Assembly (NCBI GenBank): GCA_015350385.1
Contig: WNKI01000001.1
Location: 8,558,830 to 8,601,073, forward strand
Direction: 5' to 3'
Origin: Aculops lycopersici
Taxonomy: Eukaryota; Arthropoda; Arachnida; Trombidiformes; Eriophyidae
Length of the DNA stretch: 42,244 bases
Within the stretch, counting starts at the first letter, position 1. Every line of letters begins with the position of its first letter. Below the pieces are notes generated by a model. That model did no database searches and had not been told where the DNA came from. It was given only the letters and a program-made list of their open reading frames with translations. The position numbers and the translations under genes were made by a program. This document shows positions 29,811 to 40,352 of this stretch, piece after piece.

Positions 29811-29875
29811 TCAACAACTTGGCTAGCCAGTTTCAGTTTAGCTAGGTAAACTGAAACTGGCAGCCAAGTTGTTGA
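29811..29875. ncRNA. near-perfect 29-bp hairpin, small-RNA precursor candidate
   Basis: Left arm 29811-29840 and right arm 29847-29875 are reverse complements over 29 pairs with one bulged A (29825) and a 6-base loop (GCTAGG). A C-G pair and several G-U pairs extend the base. It lies in non-coding DNA, so coding constraint does not explain it. It could be a microRNA or hairpin-RNA precursor, a cruciform, or a small palindromic element. The short loop and perfect stem are atypical of a standard animal pre-miRNA. Confidence 0.5.
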
Positions 29876-31070
29876 GCTGGCCAATCACACCAGTTGTAGT
29901 CGAATGCCACCAGTTGAAGCAACGGCGGCAGCAGCTACGGTAGTTGGTGGCTCGCATCCATTATTTGCATCCAATGTTAGTCAGCGTCGTGCTTTTTCGA
30001 GTCTCCATCTGTACAAAGCGGCCAGGCAAGCTGGCCAACAAATACCTGGTCATTGTAATCACCTTGGCAGCAGAACGAGCAAAGAGCCGAAAGCGGCGAT
30101 CGCCAAAGTTGAATCAAGTTGAGTTGAGCTATGATTCGAAGACCAACAACGGTAGATGCCCACTTGTTGGCGGCACGAGTTGCGCAAAGGTTGGGTGGTG
30201 GCGTGAGTGTCGAAGTTGGTGCTGCAAATGAGCAACTCGAAGGCTACACCTTCACCAACGCTCACCTGAGATTTGGCCGACAGGTGACAGAGATGCATCT
30301 GCCGTAACCAACTGTTGCTTGCACCATCCATTCCACCCAGCATAGCCATTGTGTTTCCTTAAATAAGCTTCTCGCTTTTGATGGTCTCTTTTTAGTCTCG
30401 TTATGGAATTAGAAGACACCTAATTTTGGTCCTAATAATAATAACTGCGAGTAAGTTGCTAAAATAGTGCAGCTTCAGCTGCCCATTAGATTTAATGGCA
30501 TGATACTGACGGAGCTTAAATGCGCCTGCGGTTACAATGGTGTCGACACTGTGGACATGAAAGATTAGCTCAAGTTTGTCCATTTAATTCCTCGCCAGCT
30601 TCTACGATGGATAAACCCGCGCCTGTAAATCACCGTCAATCCAAGTGGTTGTGATGTGGAATGAGAAGAGCGGAGTTGAGCAAAAAGTGGAAGCACAAAT
30701 CACAAGACTAAAATTGGAAAGCATCTCTCCTCTCCTTCTTCTTCTTTTTGTATTTGAGAGTTTGAGAGTTGAGTCGAAAGTCTCGCCCATCGGTCAGCTT
30801 GTTTAGTGATATAGAATTGAGAAATTGGAGAAGAGTTCATATTTGGCAGCATCCAAATGGCTGGCTGGCAGGCACATTTAAAAGCAAGCTGAGCTCTTAA
30901 TTGGATAGATTGAAAAGTTATGATCTAGTGCAACATTATTCGCGGCTCTTGTTTGTAGTTAGCTGAGCGCCAGCCGTTTGAGTCGACTGGTAAGCTAGTT
31001 GACAGCGGCTATCGGCTCGCTCTTAGCTTGCCATCTCGCATTTCGCTACCTTCCCCTTTCAAAGCTTTAG

Positions 31071-31082
31071 CCCCCCCCCCCC
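31071..31082. repeat. C homopolymer
   Basis: Twelve C residues. Probable indel-prone site. Confidence 0.9.
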
Positions 31083-31867
31083 ATTTGAAGCCAGCAGCTA
31101 ATCCGTTCAATCGGCATCCTCATTCATCGTCCAGTTTAGTTACATTTACAGTTTAGTGGATTCGAAAAGTTGCAGCGAGCGCCTCTGCACAATCGAGCGA
31201 ATGGTTAGCGGTCGTTTGGTAGATTTGTTGTCGAGGTCAAGATCCCGCCAAACTGGAGCTCGACTTGCCATCGATTGTGTGTCTCGATTCCACTGTACAG
31301 CAGCAGCAGCAGCAGCAGAAGCGGTGGCGGTGTCTTGTGTCGTCGCCAAGTCGTCACCGTTATCTTCGAGTGAAGAAGAAGAAGAGAGTGTAAGAAGTCA
31401 ACCGGTTAGCTCTTGGCGACAACTACAGAGAGAAACAGGGAGAGAGCAAAGTAAACCAAAACAGTAAAGAGAAGTGAGGTAAAGTATGGTAAACTAATTT
31501 AGCTAACATTGAAGTGGACGGCGAGAGCTACAAAATGACAGCCGCAGCAACAAGTTGTTGCTCTTACTAAATCTCTGCACTAAGCGCAGTTTGTGTTTAT
31601 GTGTAGGTGACTTACTATCACTTTGTAGCAGCCGGTCAGCCGACTGGTGAGCAGCCTGAGTTGTAGCGGCACAAACCAACCAATGACGCCTACCTGAGAG
31701 GGCGGCCAGGTAGAGGTGAGACGGCAAACGAGATTATCAATTAGTAAAAAAGTCTCGTGCGCTTGCAATTTACTTGCTATCTTTTTTGCTCTCTCTCTCC
31801 CTCTCCCTTGCTTTCAGACTTAAACTTTAAACTTTCCGTGAGCAAGAGAGTGGGCAATTTTTAGGAG

Positions 31868-34800
31868 ATGCTCCGTTACAACGGAGACAAGAGCAACCAC
31901 AACGAAGGCCACGAAGCCGAGACACTTGCGCCGAGTGGCGCCTACCAAATTGGGCCGGCCACTCGACCGACGCAGCCACCTTCAATATTGAAACAAACAC
32001 AGACGTTCTCATTCAAGCCATACGAAGACATCAGCGCCTTTGCCACCAGCAACTTTGTCTCAAATCTCCGCGCGACATCTCGAACCACAAGAACCTTTAC
32101 AGGACGGCGAAATGATAGATCACCGAAACAAGCGCAAGTAGTGGTAGCATCATCGTCATCGTCATCAGCACCAGCAGTGGCGGTGGCAGAGATGGATTCA
32201 GGCGCAGGTATTGAAAATTTGTCTCCATCGTCGGTGGCAACTATCGTCTCAGGCGAGCTTTTTAATTTGTCAGCCTTGAAGTCAACTCCTCAATGTTTAT
32301 CGCGGCTGCAGTCGTCGTCGTCGTCTCCGTTGTCGAGAGAGGAATTTGCAAATTCAACGTGCGAGTGTCACAATTGTCGAATTGTTCGGCCAGTTGAAGT
32401 TGAAGGCAGAGACAAAGAAGAAGAAGAAGAAGAAGAAGTAACAGGTGGGCAGCAACATGACAGTGACAATTGTTTGAAAGTAATTAAAAGTCATAGTCAA
32501 ATTCAAATTCAATCAGTTGAAGAAAGTGAGACGATAAAGAAGCAGGGACAAAGAGAAGTAACTAAAGGTACGAGTCAAAGTAAGAACAACAATCATAGCA
32601 ACAAGTCACAGTTACCCGATAAAGGGAGGTCTATTTCGTCGCTCAAATTACACAATAGCCTAGAAGTAGAGGAAAAAAGAAGCAACAACAACTATAACAT
32701 GCAGTCCACTCACTCGCTTGCCATGCAACTCAACGGACAGGTAAGCGACTCGCCAGTTCCCTCAAACTCGCCGCTAGGCGACGGGAGCTCATTTAGTGCC
32801 GCTATTAACCAGCAGCCAATGGGCGGCTGCGAGTCAATGAGCCAACTGGACCCATCAATTGTGGCCAGCCTCCAGGGAGGCGGAAGTAACGGGGCAGGTG
32901 GCGGTGTTTTCGTTGGTTCATCAAGCAAACTAGGCCGCTTGGTCGGTAAGAAGGCGAGCAGATTTAAGGAGTTGGTGTTGCAAAATCTCGGCAAAGCTGA
33001 GCGGACACACGACGAGTTGTTTTCGATTTACGAGGAAAATTTCCACAAGCAACAGGCGCAGGCAATCAAATTGCAGAAGGAGTTTAAAATTTACGTAACC
33101 TCATTGAAGGGTAAGTGTATCTCAATTGATTGGGAAGAATAGCAGCCATTAGTCAGTCGTTCAAGTGGCTAATTACAAATACTCAACTCTCGTACTATCA
33201 AACTCAAATCTAGGTTCCCACGAGGCCAACAAGAGTTTGAATGCTTGCATCCAACAAGCAACTGGAGACTACCAATCGGCTCGCCATGATTTAGTCTGCG
33301 AGAATCTAACTCAACTAGAGCATTTGAGCGACGATTTGATGGACAAGCTCAGGGACCAAATTATGATCAGCATCAGCGAGTACTTGTCGCAATTTGGCGA
33401 GTTGAGGGATAAGATTTCAAAGAGAAGAAGGAAGTTGATCGACTACGATAGCTCGCGGCGTAATTATGAGATTGCACTGGCTAATATCACAAAGAAGAGA
33501 ATGAAACAGCAGCAACAGCAGGAGAATGGATACCAAGACCAACAGCAATCAACAGGTGGCTCCATGAGGACGCTCAAGTCCGCTCTCATGCTCTCCAATT
33601 CATTGGGCGACATTTCCATTCAGCAGCCGAACCAGCAACAGCAGCATCAAATGTCGACCAGTCACCTGGTCGACGAGGCGAGGTTAATTAAAATGCGCGA
33701 GCATTATAACTACTGCAAGATTATGTACGAGACAATCAATAATGAGCTACACGAGGAGTTGCCAATGATCTATGAGAAGAAGATGAGACACTTGTTGATG
33801 ACGTTGCAAAATTACTTCTCGTTAGAGGCTCAGTTTAGCTCGAATGCTGGCAAGTTGTTTGCAACCATAAGCGACGTGGTCGACGAGTTACCCACGATGG
33901 TGGGCCACTTGCGTCACCATCATTTAAACGACAACCACCACCACCAACAACAACATCTCAACCAAGATCATCTAATGAACGACTCCGACCTCGACAACCG
34001 CGACCACGACCACCACCATCTCGAGCTCAAGTCGAAACAGGTGGATGGCACCAACCAGCTTCAGGTGGTTGGAGGTGTTGTTGCTGTGGGGCCAAGCGGA
34101 AGTAGTGGAATGGGCAGCTCACGTGGCGAGTCGTCAATGGGAAGTGGCTCGTTGGTTTCCTCATCGTCGCCAACTCGCGATGCAATTGAAGTGGTGGAAG
34201 TCCATCAGCAGCAGCAGCAGAATCAACAGGTTGTCGGCGTGGTGGCCAGCGGCCGGTACGAGGAGGAAAACGAGTGCAGCGATCAATCGGACGATGACCA
34301 TCACGAAGACGATGTTGATGTTGAGATCGAGGTTGACGTCGACGACAACGAGTCGGGGGACCAGCAGTTCCAGCAACAGGTTGCTGCCGATGTGGAAGGA
34401 GTCGAGGTGTCGGCCCCAATCGAGGGAGAGCCAAGTGTAGGCGCGCAGGAGGAGAGCGCAAAAATCGTACTCGCCGCAAAGGAGAGCGAAAGACTAGAGG
34501 ATGGCCAACAGATTGCGCCAGAGCGGCAGCAGGCGCCCTCGTTAGATGCATCGGTTTCGGAGCTGGTCGCTGAGTTGACGGCTGATGTTGCGATTGCACA
34601 GGTTGTTGAGTCTAACGAGCAACAGGTGTTGGAGAAGGCCGAGTTTAAGAATGGTAAAATTGTTAGGGATGAGGAGATGGCAATGGCCAGCGGACCATCA
34701 GATGGGCCAGCAATTGCAAATGTCATTGACGAGATCGGAAGCAGTCTCGCAATTGGCGACGAAATGGACACCGAGACAAACCCAAACTGCCTTTATAAGG

Positions 34801-34982
34801 TGAAGACCAACTACAAGTATCTAGCCGAGGATGCCGACGAGTTGTGCTTTGAAGCCGATGAGGTAATCCAGGTGATCCCATTCGAGGAACACCAGGAACA
34901 AGAGGAGGGCTGGCTAATGGGCATCCGTGAGTACAATGGACAAAAGGGCTTATTTCCAGCCAACTTTGCGAGACCATTGTGA
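31868..34982 (+). CDS. Amph: amphiphysin (N-BAR and SH3), two coding exons
   Basis: Exons 31868-33110 and 33214-34982 join in phase 1 (donor GTAAGT at 33111, acceptor CTAG at 33213) to 1003 residues. Amphiphysin bends membranes and supports endocytosis and T-tubule organisation. BAR motifs: VLQNLGKAERTHDELFSIYE and FHKQQAQAIKLQKEF just before the join, SHEANKSLN after it, then SEYLSQFGEL, KISKRRRKLIDYDSSRRNYE, ETINNELHEELPMIYEKKM and NYFSLEAQF. The C-terminal SH3 (residues ~939-1003) reads ADELCFEADEVIQVIPFEE, EEGWLMGI and GLFPANFARPL. Three departures from the family: ~350 disordered residues precede the BAR domain; ~54 Gln-rich residues (~510-563) sit between BAR helices 2 and 3; and the BAR-SH3 linker is His-rich and then acidic. 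A donor-like AG|GTAAGC at 32739/32740 may give a shorter isoform. Confidence 0.93.
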
Positions 34983-35790
34983 AATGTCCAACTCCGATCA
35001 ATTCCACACCCTTTTCCACTCGTTAAAATTTCACGCTCACAAAGGTTAATTAAAAATATCTTTAAAATTTTAATCTTTGATACGATGCTTTATTAATAGG
35101 TCGCTATGATGGTAGAATAGTATAGAATAGATAATACAGATCACACTGGTGGCTTTTTTGTATTGCTTTTGTTAACATGTATCTTCGGGGTCTCTGAGGT
35201 AAAGTGCTAGTATATGAATTTGATGATGATTGCGCAACGCGTGCCTTTTGCCTCATCGTCCTCCTCTTACTCTTCTTCGTTGTCATTGTCGTCGTTACCA
35301 CTCCGTCTCTTCTACTTTCTGATTGTTATATTCAATTTGATAGGAAGTTTTGCTTAGTTCAGTTCATTTCTCTATCTCCAGTCTCCTTGTTGGTGTTGCA
35401 CTTTATTTTGTTAGTGTTATTATTAGTAGTTATAACTATCTATTTAGCGGTAAACTTTTGCACTTAATAATAGCCAGCTTTTCTATTGATACTCACTTTT
35501 TAGCTAAATTTTACTAGATGTATAGCAACTTTTCATTGTAACTATACCCAGCTGATTGTTTATTGCATCTAGTTCTTTGAATTTAGTTAAATTTGTTTAG
35601 TTTAGTTTTCTTTTGTTGATGTTGTTTTCAATAGTATCACAGCAAGATAAAAATAATTTTGTTTGTATTTTGGGTCTATTTGTATTCACATTTGGATAAT
35701 CTCAGTTCAGTTCAGTTCGGTTCAGTTCAATTCTATTCTAGTGCCTGTTTTTCCATGTCCAATTGATCAATCAATCAATCAGTCAGTCAA
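34983..35790. other. convergent 3' region, amphiphysin and PDE4
   Basis: No gene. The amphiphysin signal is probably ATTAAA at 35049-35054. On the minus strand AATAAA is present at 35559-35564 and 35402-35407 for PDE4. A CAGTT-type repeat lies at about 35703-35735 and an ATCA/GTCA repeat at 35766-35793. Confidence 0.55.
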
Positions 35791-38700
35791 TCAATTGATA
35801 TCACTAACACGACTGCTGCCACCTGTAGCCTCGTTGTCCACGGTGATTTGAAACTGAATCTTTTCTGCCTGTGCATGCAACTGGTCGCCTACCGGCTGCC
35901 GAGTCAAATTTTCCGCAACAGTCGTGGGCTCCTCCTCTCGGTCACTGTTACTATGGCCAGGCGCTTGGTCGTCGTCGTCGTAGTTGTCATTGTCGATGTC
36001 GTTGTTATTTTCGTTATTATCCTCATCACCAAATTGATCTCTTTCTCGATCCGGACCCTCCTCTAAACTTGCGCTGCTCTCCCCACTTCCGGCGACACCT
36101 GTTGGCGCGTTTTCGGTCGACGTGGTGGTGGTCGTTGTCAGGTTGTTGTTGTTGTTGTTGTTGTTGCTTTGATCGTTGTTGTCATTATTCTGGCCTCCCG
36201 ATGAGAGAGGACTGTCGGGCGGAAGTTGACTTGCAAACCACTCGCGGTTGTCCTCGAGGTTCTCCAGGATCCTTTGCGCATCCGGATGCACCAAGTCGGC
36301 CCAAGTTTCCCATAGAGGATGCACAATGTAATCGATGAAATACACCTGGGAGCTTTCAATGTTTGCATTGTACCTGTCGCACATGGGACTGATTTGAAGA
36401 TTTTGACTGCGCTCCCTATCACCTTGCTGATGGAACTCGTCCATCACCTTGTCGACCCACTGGCGGTATATGTCCAATGGTTTTGTGGGATTGCTCAAGT
36501 CTGCACAGTGGAGCATGTTTTGTAGCACTTGAATGCGCTCGTTATATTTATCCAACAATAGAATTCCATTTCCGGCAACCTTCTTTGTCTCAACCATTGT
36601 CTTGAGGTCGGCCAATAGGCTCATGTGCTTGCTCATATCCGTTGCAATAACCATATCGATGGTCATCTTCCTCAATGTTTGCCGTTGCTTTTTAGATAAA
36701 TTTTCTATAAAATTACAGTCCTCCCCCTGTAACAACTTGAAGGCAACAGCGAGCGAGTGATTCTCTAAAACAGACTCGTCGTTGTACATTAATGCAAGCT
36801 CATTACCTGAGTCGATTAAATACTGATTCGTCACACCTGGATGGTCAACATCATGAATGGCCGCGGCAAATAGTGCAGTCATCACCTCGAGATCAGTGAA
36901 GACGGACTGTGTTAGGACCGTTTTTTAGGATAAGAAGTCGAGTGGTTAATGTATTGTCTTTCATTTATACATTCAAATTTTCTCATTGAAAAAGATAATA
37001 ATCTACAAATAATAGAATGATACTCACGTCTAATGCCGGCGATAGCAACAGCACATGGACCGCCTGCGAGACGTCCGCTGCGTGCATACTGTTGTGGTAG
37101 GGCACATTCAGGTAATGCGCCTCGAGAGTCAACAGGTAGTTGACGAGTTTGCGCGACGAAATGTCAAAGGTTTTCATCAAGTCGCGTTCCTGTATGTGAG
37201 TTTGGTAATTACATTTGAGGTTGCGTTAGTCATCTTTGATAAATATTATCCCAAATAATTTTATATTAGCTGCTATGTAAGACAGTTGACTCACCTTGAA
37301 TATCTTGTACATTACTGTAGTCAGTGAATGGTTTTGAGAGTATTTGTGCACTTCGAATATATTTAGGCCCCAAACGTCGATTTGGTCCATCAGCTCACCC
37401 AGCTGAAGGTGATCCTCAGTCTCAACGCCAAATTCGGGCAATTGGCTGAGACTATTCGTGTGTCTTAGCAATTGTTTCAGCTCCTCTATCCTCGGCTTTG
37501 GCGTCTGGATTTGCGTATCTCTCGTTGCCTCCAACGCTGGGGACTTTTCATCTTGCGCTTCCTCTTTCTTTATGTTACTATTATTGGTGGTTGCTTTCGC
37601 GGTTGTTGTTGTTCCATCAGCGATAGCTTTAGAACCAGCAACCGATTCGGCGGCTTCTACTGCCCCACTTCCGTCCGAGGGCCGCGTTGGGGTGGGCGTG
37701 TCGGAAGTAGCCGATGACGCCGCTGCCGCCGCCGCTGCAGTCGCAGCGGCTGCTGCGTCGCTAGGCGATGGCTTCATCTGCGCCCCGCTTGCCAGAGAGA
37801 CGGACGAAAGCACTGAGGAACTCGAGGCTGATTTGGCCACAGCAAAAGGCAATTGGCTATTCTGCTGATGATGACCTGTTGATGACGGCGTCAATTGCGC
37901 GCTGATCGCATCCTGATGACCCGATGGCACTTTGGTGGTTCCTGAAGTTGGCAATAGTGTTGTGGATAGATTAGCGCCTGAAACTAGCGACTGCTGGCTG
38001 GCAGCCAATTGGTCGCCACCACCAAGCGCTAGAGCCTCCTGTTGCTGCTGGCCGCCCGTCAGGTAGGGCAAGTCGAGGTCCTCTTGTTGCTTATCTGCTC
38101 GTAATTTGATTGATTTTTTTGTTGCGTTTGCACGATTGTTGGTTTTCAACATGGTAGTTGGTGGCGAGAGTAGCGATCGAGTTGTGGTTAGTATTTCGTT
38201 TTGCCATTTCATCTCTTCTTATTTTCCCTTCTTTCCCTCTTTTTCGTTGTGGCTGTTATGATTTTTTTCTTTTTTAAGTTAATTAAATGAAATTAAAGAC
38301 GGAAATTTGACGAACAGTTTTGGAGGGGAATTCGGGGAACTGGAACAAGCGGCGACTTGGTTATTGTATTAGTGCAACAGTACCACAGCGAAACACTAGT
38401 TGCCTCTGCGTCGACTTGTCCATTGTGAAGCTGTGGCATGGACACATGGCCTATGCGCCAAGAAACGCTTCGTTTCGCGTCGCCATCATCTCAAGTCGAG
38501 CTAAAGATTGAGCACAATGAGAAAAGAGGCACATTATCCTATCACTGCTGTCACTGCTCACTTGTCGACATAATAATAATGATAATAACGACTTGGTTAT
38601 CACTATCGCTGTCATGCGCAGCCAGCCAATGAGCTAGTCCTCATTAAAGGCAAGTAGAATGATTGTTCACTTGATGAAGCTCTTCTCTTAACTTCTCGGA

Positions 38701-39516
38701 TTCAGTTAGTCGCCAACGTGACACTCGATCCCAAACACTCAACTTAGACTCAATCAACAAGTGTCGTTCTCGTATCTCGCGCTTGCATCTCGATCGATTG
38801 TTAACTAGGATTAATATTTTAGTTGTCGTGGATTTCTTCTTTTTTCGTTTAGTTTGGTTTGGTTCAGTTTTCCACACATAAAATGAGAAGTCAAGATGAT
38901 CTCATTTGCTGGAGCATAAAGCAAAACTTGAAAAGAGGAAAACTAGAACACGTTTGTGTCAAAGGGCATTGACTTGAATCACATTCAACTTACCTAAAAA
39001 GGAACGTATGTAGCCGGAAATCTGGCTGCCGGATTTGGATTCGGAAAAGTGACTGAGCTCCTTGTTGAGCATTCGACGGAACTTGCTTGTGGCCAGGTCG
39101 CCCACCGATCTGTGCGCCTGAATGGCCTCCAGCTGATCGAGACACCAATCGAGCTCCTCGAGCGTATCAACGGTGAGTCTATGCATCGTTTCCTCGTCCA
39201 AATGGTTGCCCGTTTGTTGTAGTAGTTGTTGCGCTTGCTGTTGCTGTTGCTGTTGCTGCTGGTGTTGGCTAGCTTGCTGCTTGTTGGGCGCCACTTGTTG
39301 CTGTGGCGTAGGTGATCCTGCAGCTGAGGCATCTGTGGGCATTTGTTGGCTCGGCAGTGCAGGCGACGGCGACGTATTGGTAGACTGCTGCTGCTGCTGA
39401 TTAGTTGGGGCTGTCGCCGTTGTTGTTGCCGTGAGACTTGGCTGGACGTGCGGCGAGCCCGACAATCGGCGTGCATCGCGCGCTCTACGTGTTGGTCGTA
39501 GGGTCCAAAGTTCCAT
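35791..39516 (-). CDS. dnc: cAMP-specific phosphodiesterase 4 (dunce), short form
   Basis: Four exons (39516-38994, 38094-37295, 37189-37028, 36906-35791) join to 866 residues; all donors are GTRAGT and all acceptors CAG. The enzyme hydrolyses cAMP to AMP. The end of UCR1 is LEELDWCLDQLEAIQAHRSV ... FRRMLNKELSHFSES. The first join gives SFLDKQQEDL as in the family. UCR2 is TPKPRIEELKQLLRHTN ... WGLNIFEVHKYSQNHSLT. The catalytic domain has YHNSMHAADV, the metal motif HDVDHPG, ELALMYNDESVLENHSLAVAF, MSKHMSLLADLKTMVETKK, HCADLSNPTKPL and SQVYFIDYIVHPLWETWADL with the purine-selective Gln. I start at 39516 because an in-frame TGA abuts it. Oddities: an Ala/Ser/Thr-rich insert of ~180 residues between UCR1 and UCR2, and an Asn/Asp-rich tail of ~125 residues. 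Confidence 0.94.
38095..38993 (-). other. PDE4 intron between UCR1 and UCR2 exons
   Basis: 899 bases bounded by GTAAGT and GCAG. Open frames inside carry no recognisable motif. AT-rich near 38210-38290. Confidence 0.75.
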
Positions 39517-40352
39517 TCATACATTCATTTTAAGGCGCGCAACAAGTGGCGAGTGCAAACCATCGATCACACAGGCGAGACGAGTGGAAAGGAGTGGAGT
39601 TGAAAGGAGTCGATGGTTTGGTTTCAATAGCACGTTAGAGTTTGGATAAAGTTGCGCAAGTGTCAACGAGTTCCACGAGCGTGCAAAGAGAAACAAGACA
39701 ATTGCAATTGTTTTGTTGAGTTGAGTTGAGTTGAGTTGTGTCCCACATGAGTGGCGTGTGAATCAGTGGAGTTGTATACATCATTGAATATCAGGCACCG
39801 ATAACAAGTTGTTGTTATTGTTTCGGTGTCGACGTTTTGGTATTGTTTTGTTTCGTTCCATGTCGTTCAAGTTTGTCGGCGGCCGGAATCAAAGGGACGG
39901 ATGGATGGAGAGAAATGGAAGTTTTGGTTAGTGGATGACGTCATGTAGGCAAGATAATGGCACGAGTCTTATATTGGAGTTAGGGTGAGAGAGTTCTGTT
40001 TCTAGCTGCACACTTGAAAGCAGAAAGTAATTGATACTTTCGGCGGACTTGACGCACTAGACAGACACACAGACATAAATAGACGCACGAGCACCACAAT
40101 CGATCATCTATTGCAAGTGTTAAGTTATCAATCGAATAGACGAGCCAAAGTGTGTTCCATTGCTCACACGTTCTCTTTTTCTTTTTCCAACTCACTGGCT
40201 GGCTGGCTGGCTAGCAACAGTTGGCCCGCTAACTAAACAGGTGTCGCTGCGACCCGTTGTCGGGGTGAGTGCGCATAGGCAAGGGAGAAAGAGAGCAAAA
40301 GATATTGAGAATGTGAAAGAGAGAAAGAGATAGAAAATTCCACGAGTGTTAC
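39517..40352 (-). other. PDE4 upstream region or intron
   Basis: 836 bases. It contains a (TTGAG)n tract at 39714-39736 and a GGCT repeat at 40197-40212. It is either the promoter of the short PDE4 form, an intron linking the 40.35-42 kb exon to it, or both. I could not fix a phase-2 acceptor. Confidence 0.5.
39714..39736. repeat. (TTGAG)n pentanucleotide repeat
   Basis: About 4.5 tandem copies. Confidence 0.85.

Larger units (their letters stand above)
29221..31867. other. non-coding region upstream of amphiphysin
   Basis: 2.6 kb without a supported gene. It contains the hairpin at 29811, two CAACAGGT words (29364, 29630), a C12 run and a CAG triplet run at 31300-31317. The last ~900 bases look like promoter and 5' UTR of amphiphysin. 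The frame at 31156-31467 opens with GTG and is mostly triplet repeat. Confidence 0.5.

Noticed and set aside
31156..31467. 103-residue ORF upstream of amphiphysin
   Set aside because: It opens with GTG and is built on CAG and GAA repeats. It is more likely 5' UTR.
34027..34771. 156-190 residue minus-strand ORFs inside amphiphysin exon 2
   Set aside because: They are shadows of the Gln/Asp-rich linker on the opposite strand.
38994..39524. 176-residue ORF starting MYEWNFGPYDQ
   Set aside because: Out of frame with the conserved UCR1 sequence in the same exon; a shadow frame.
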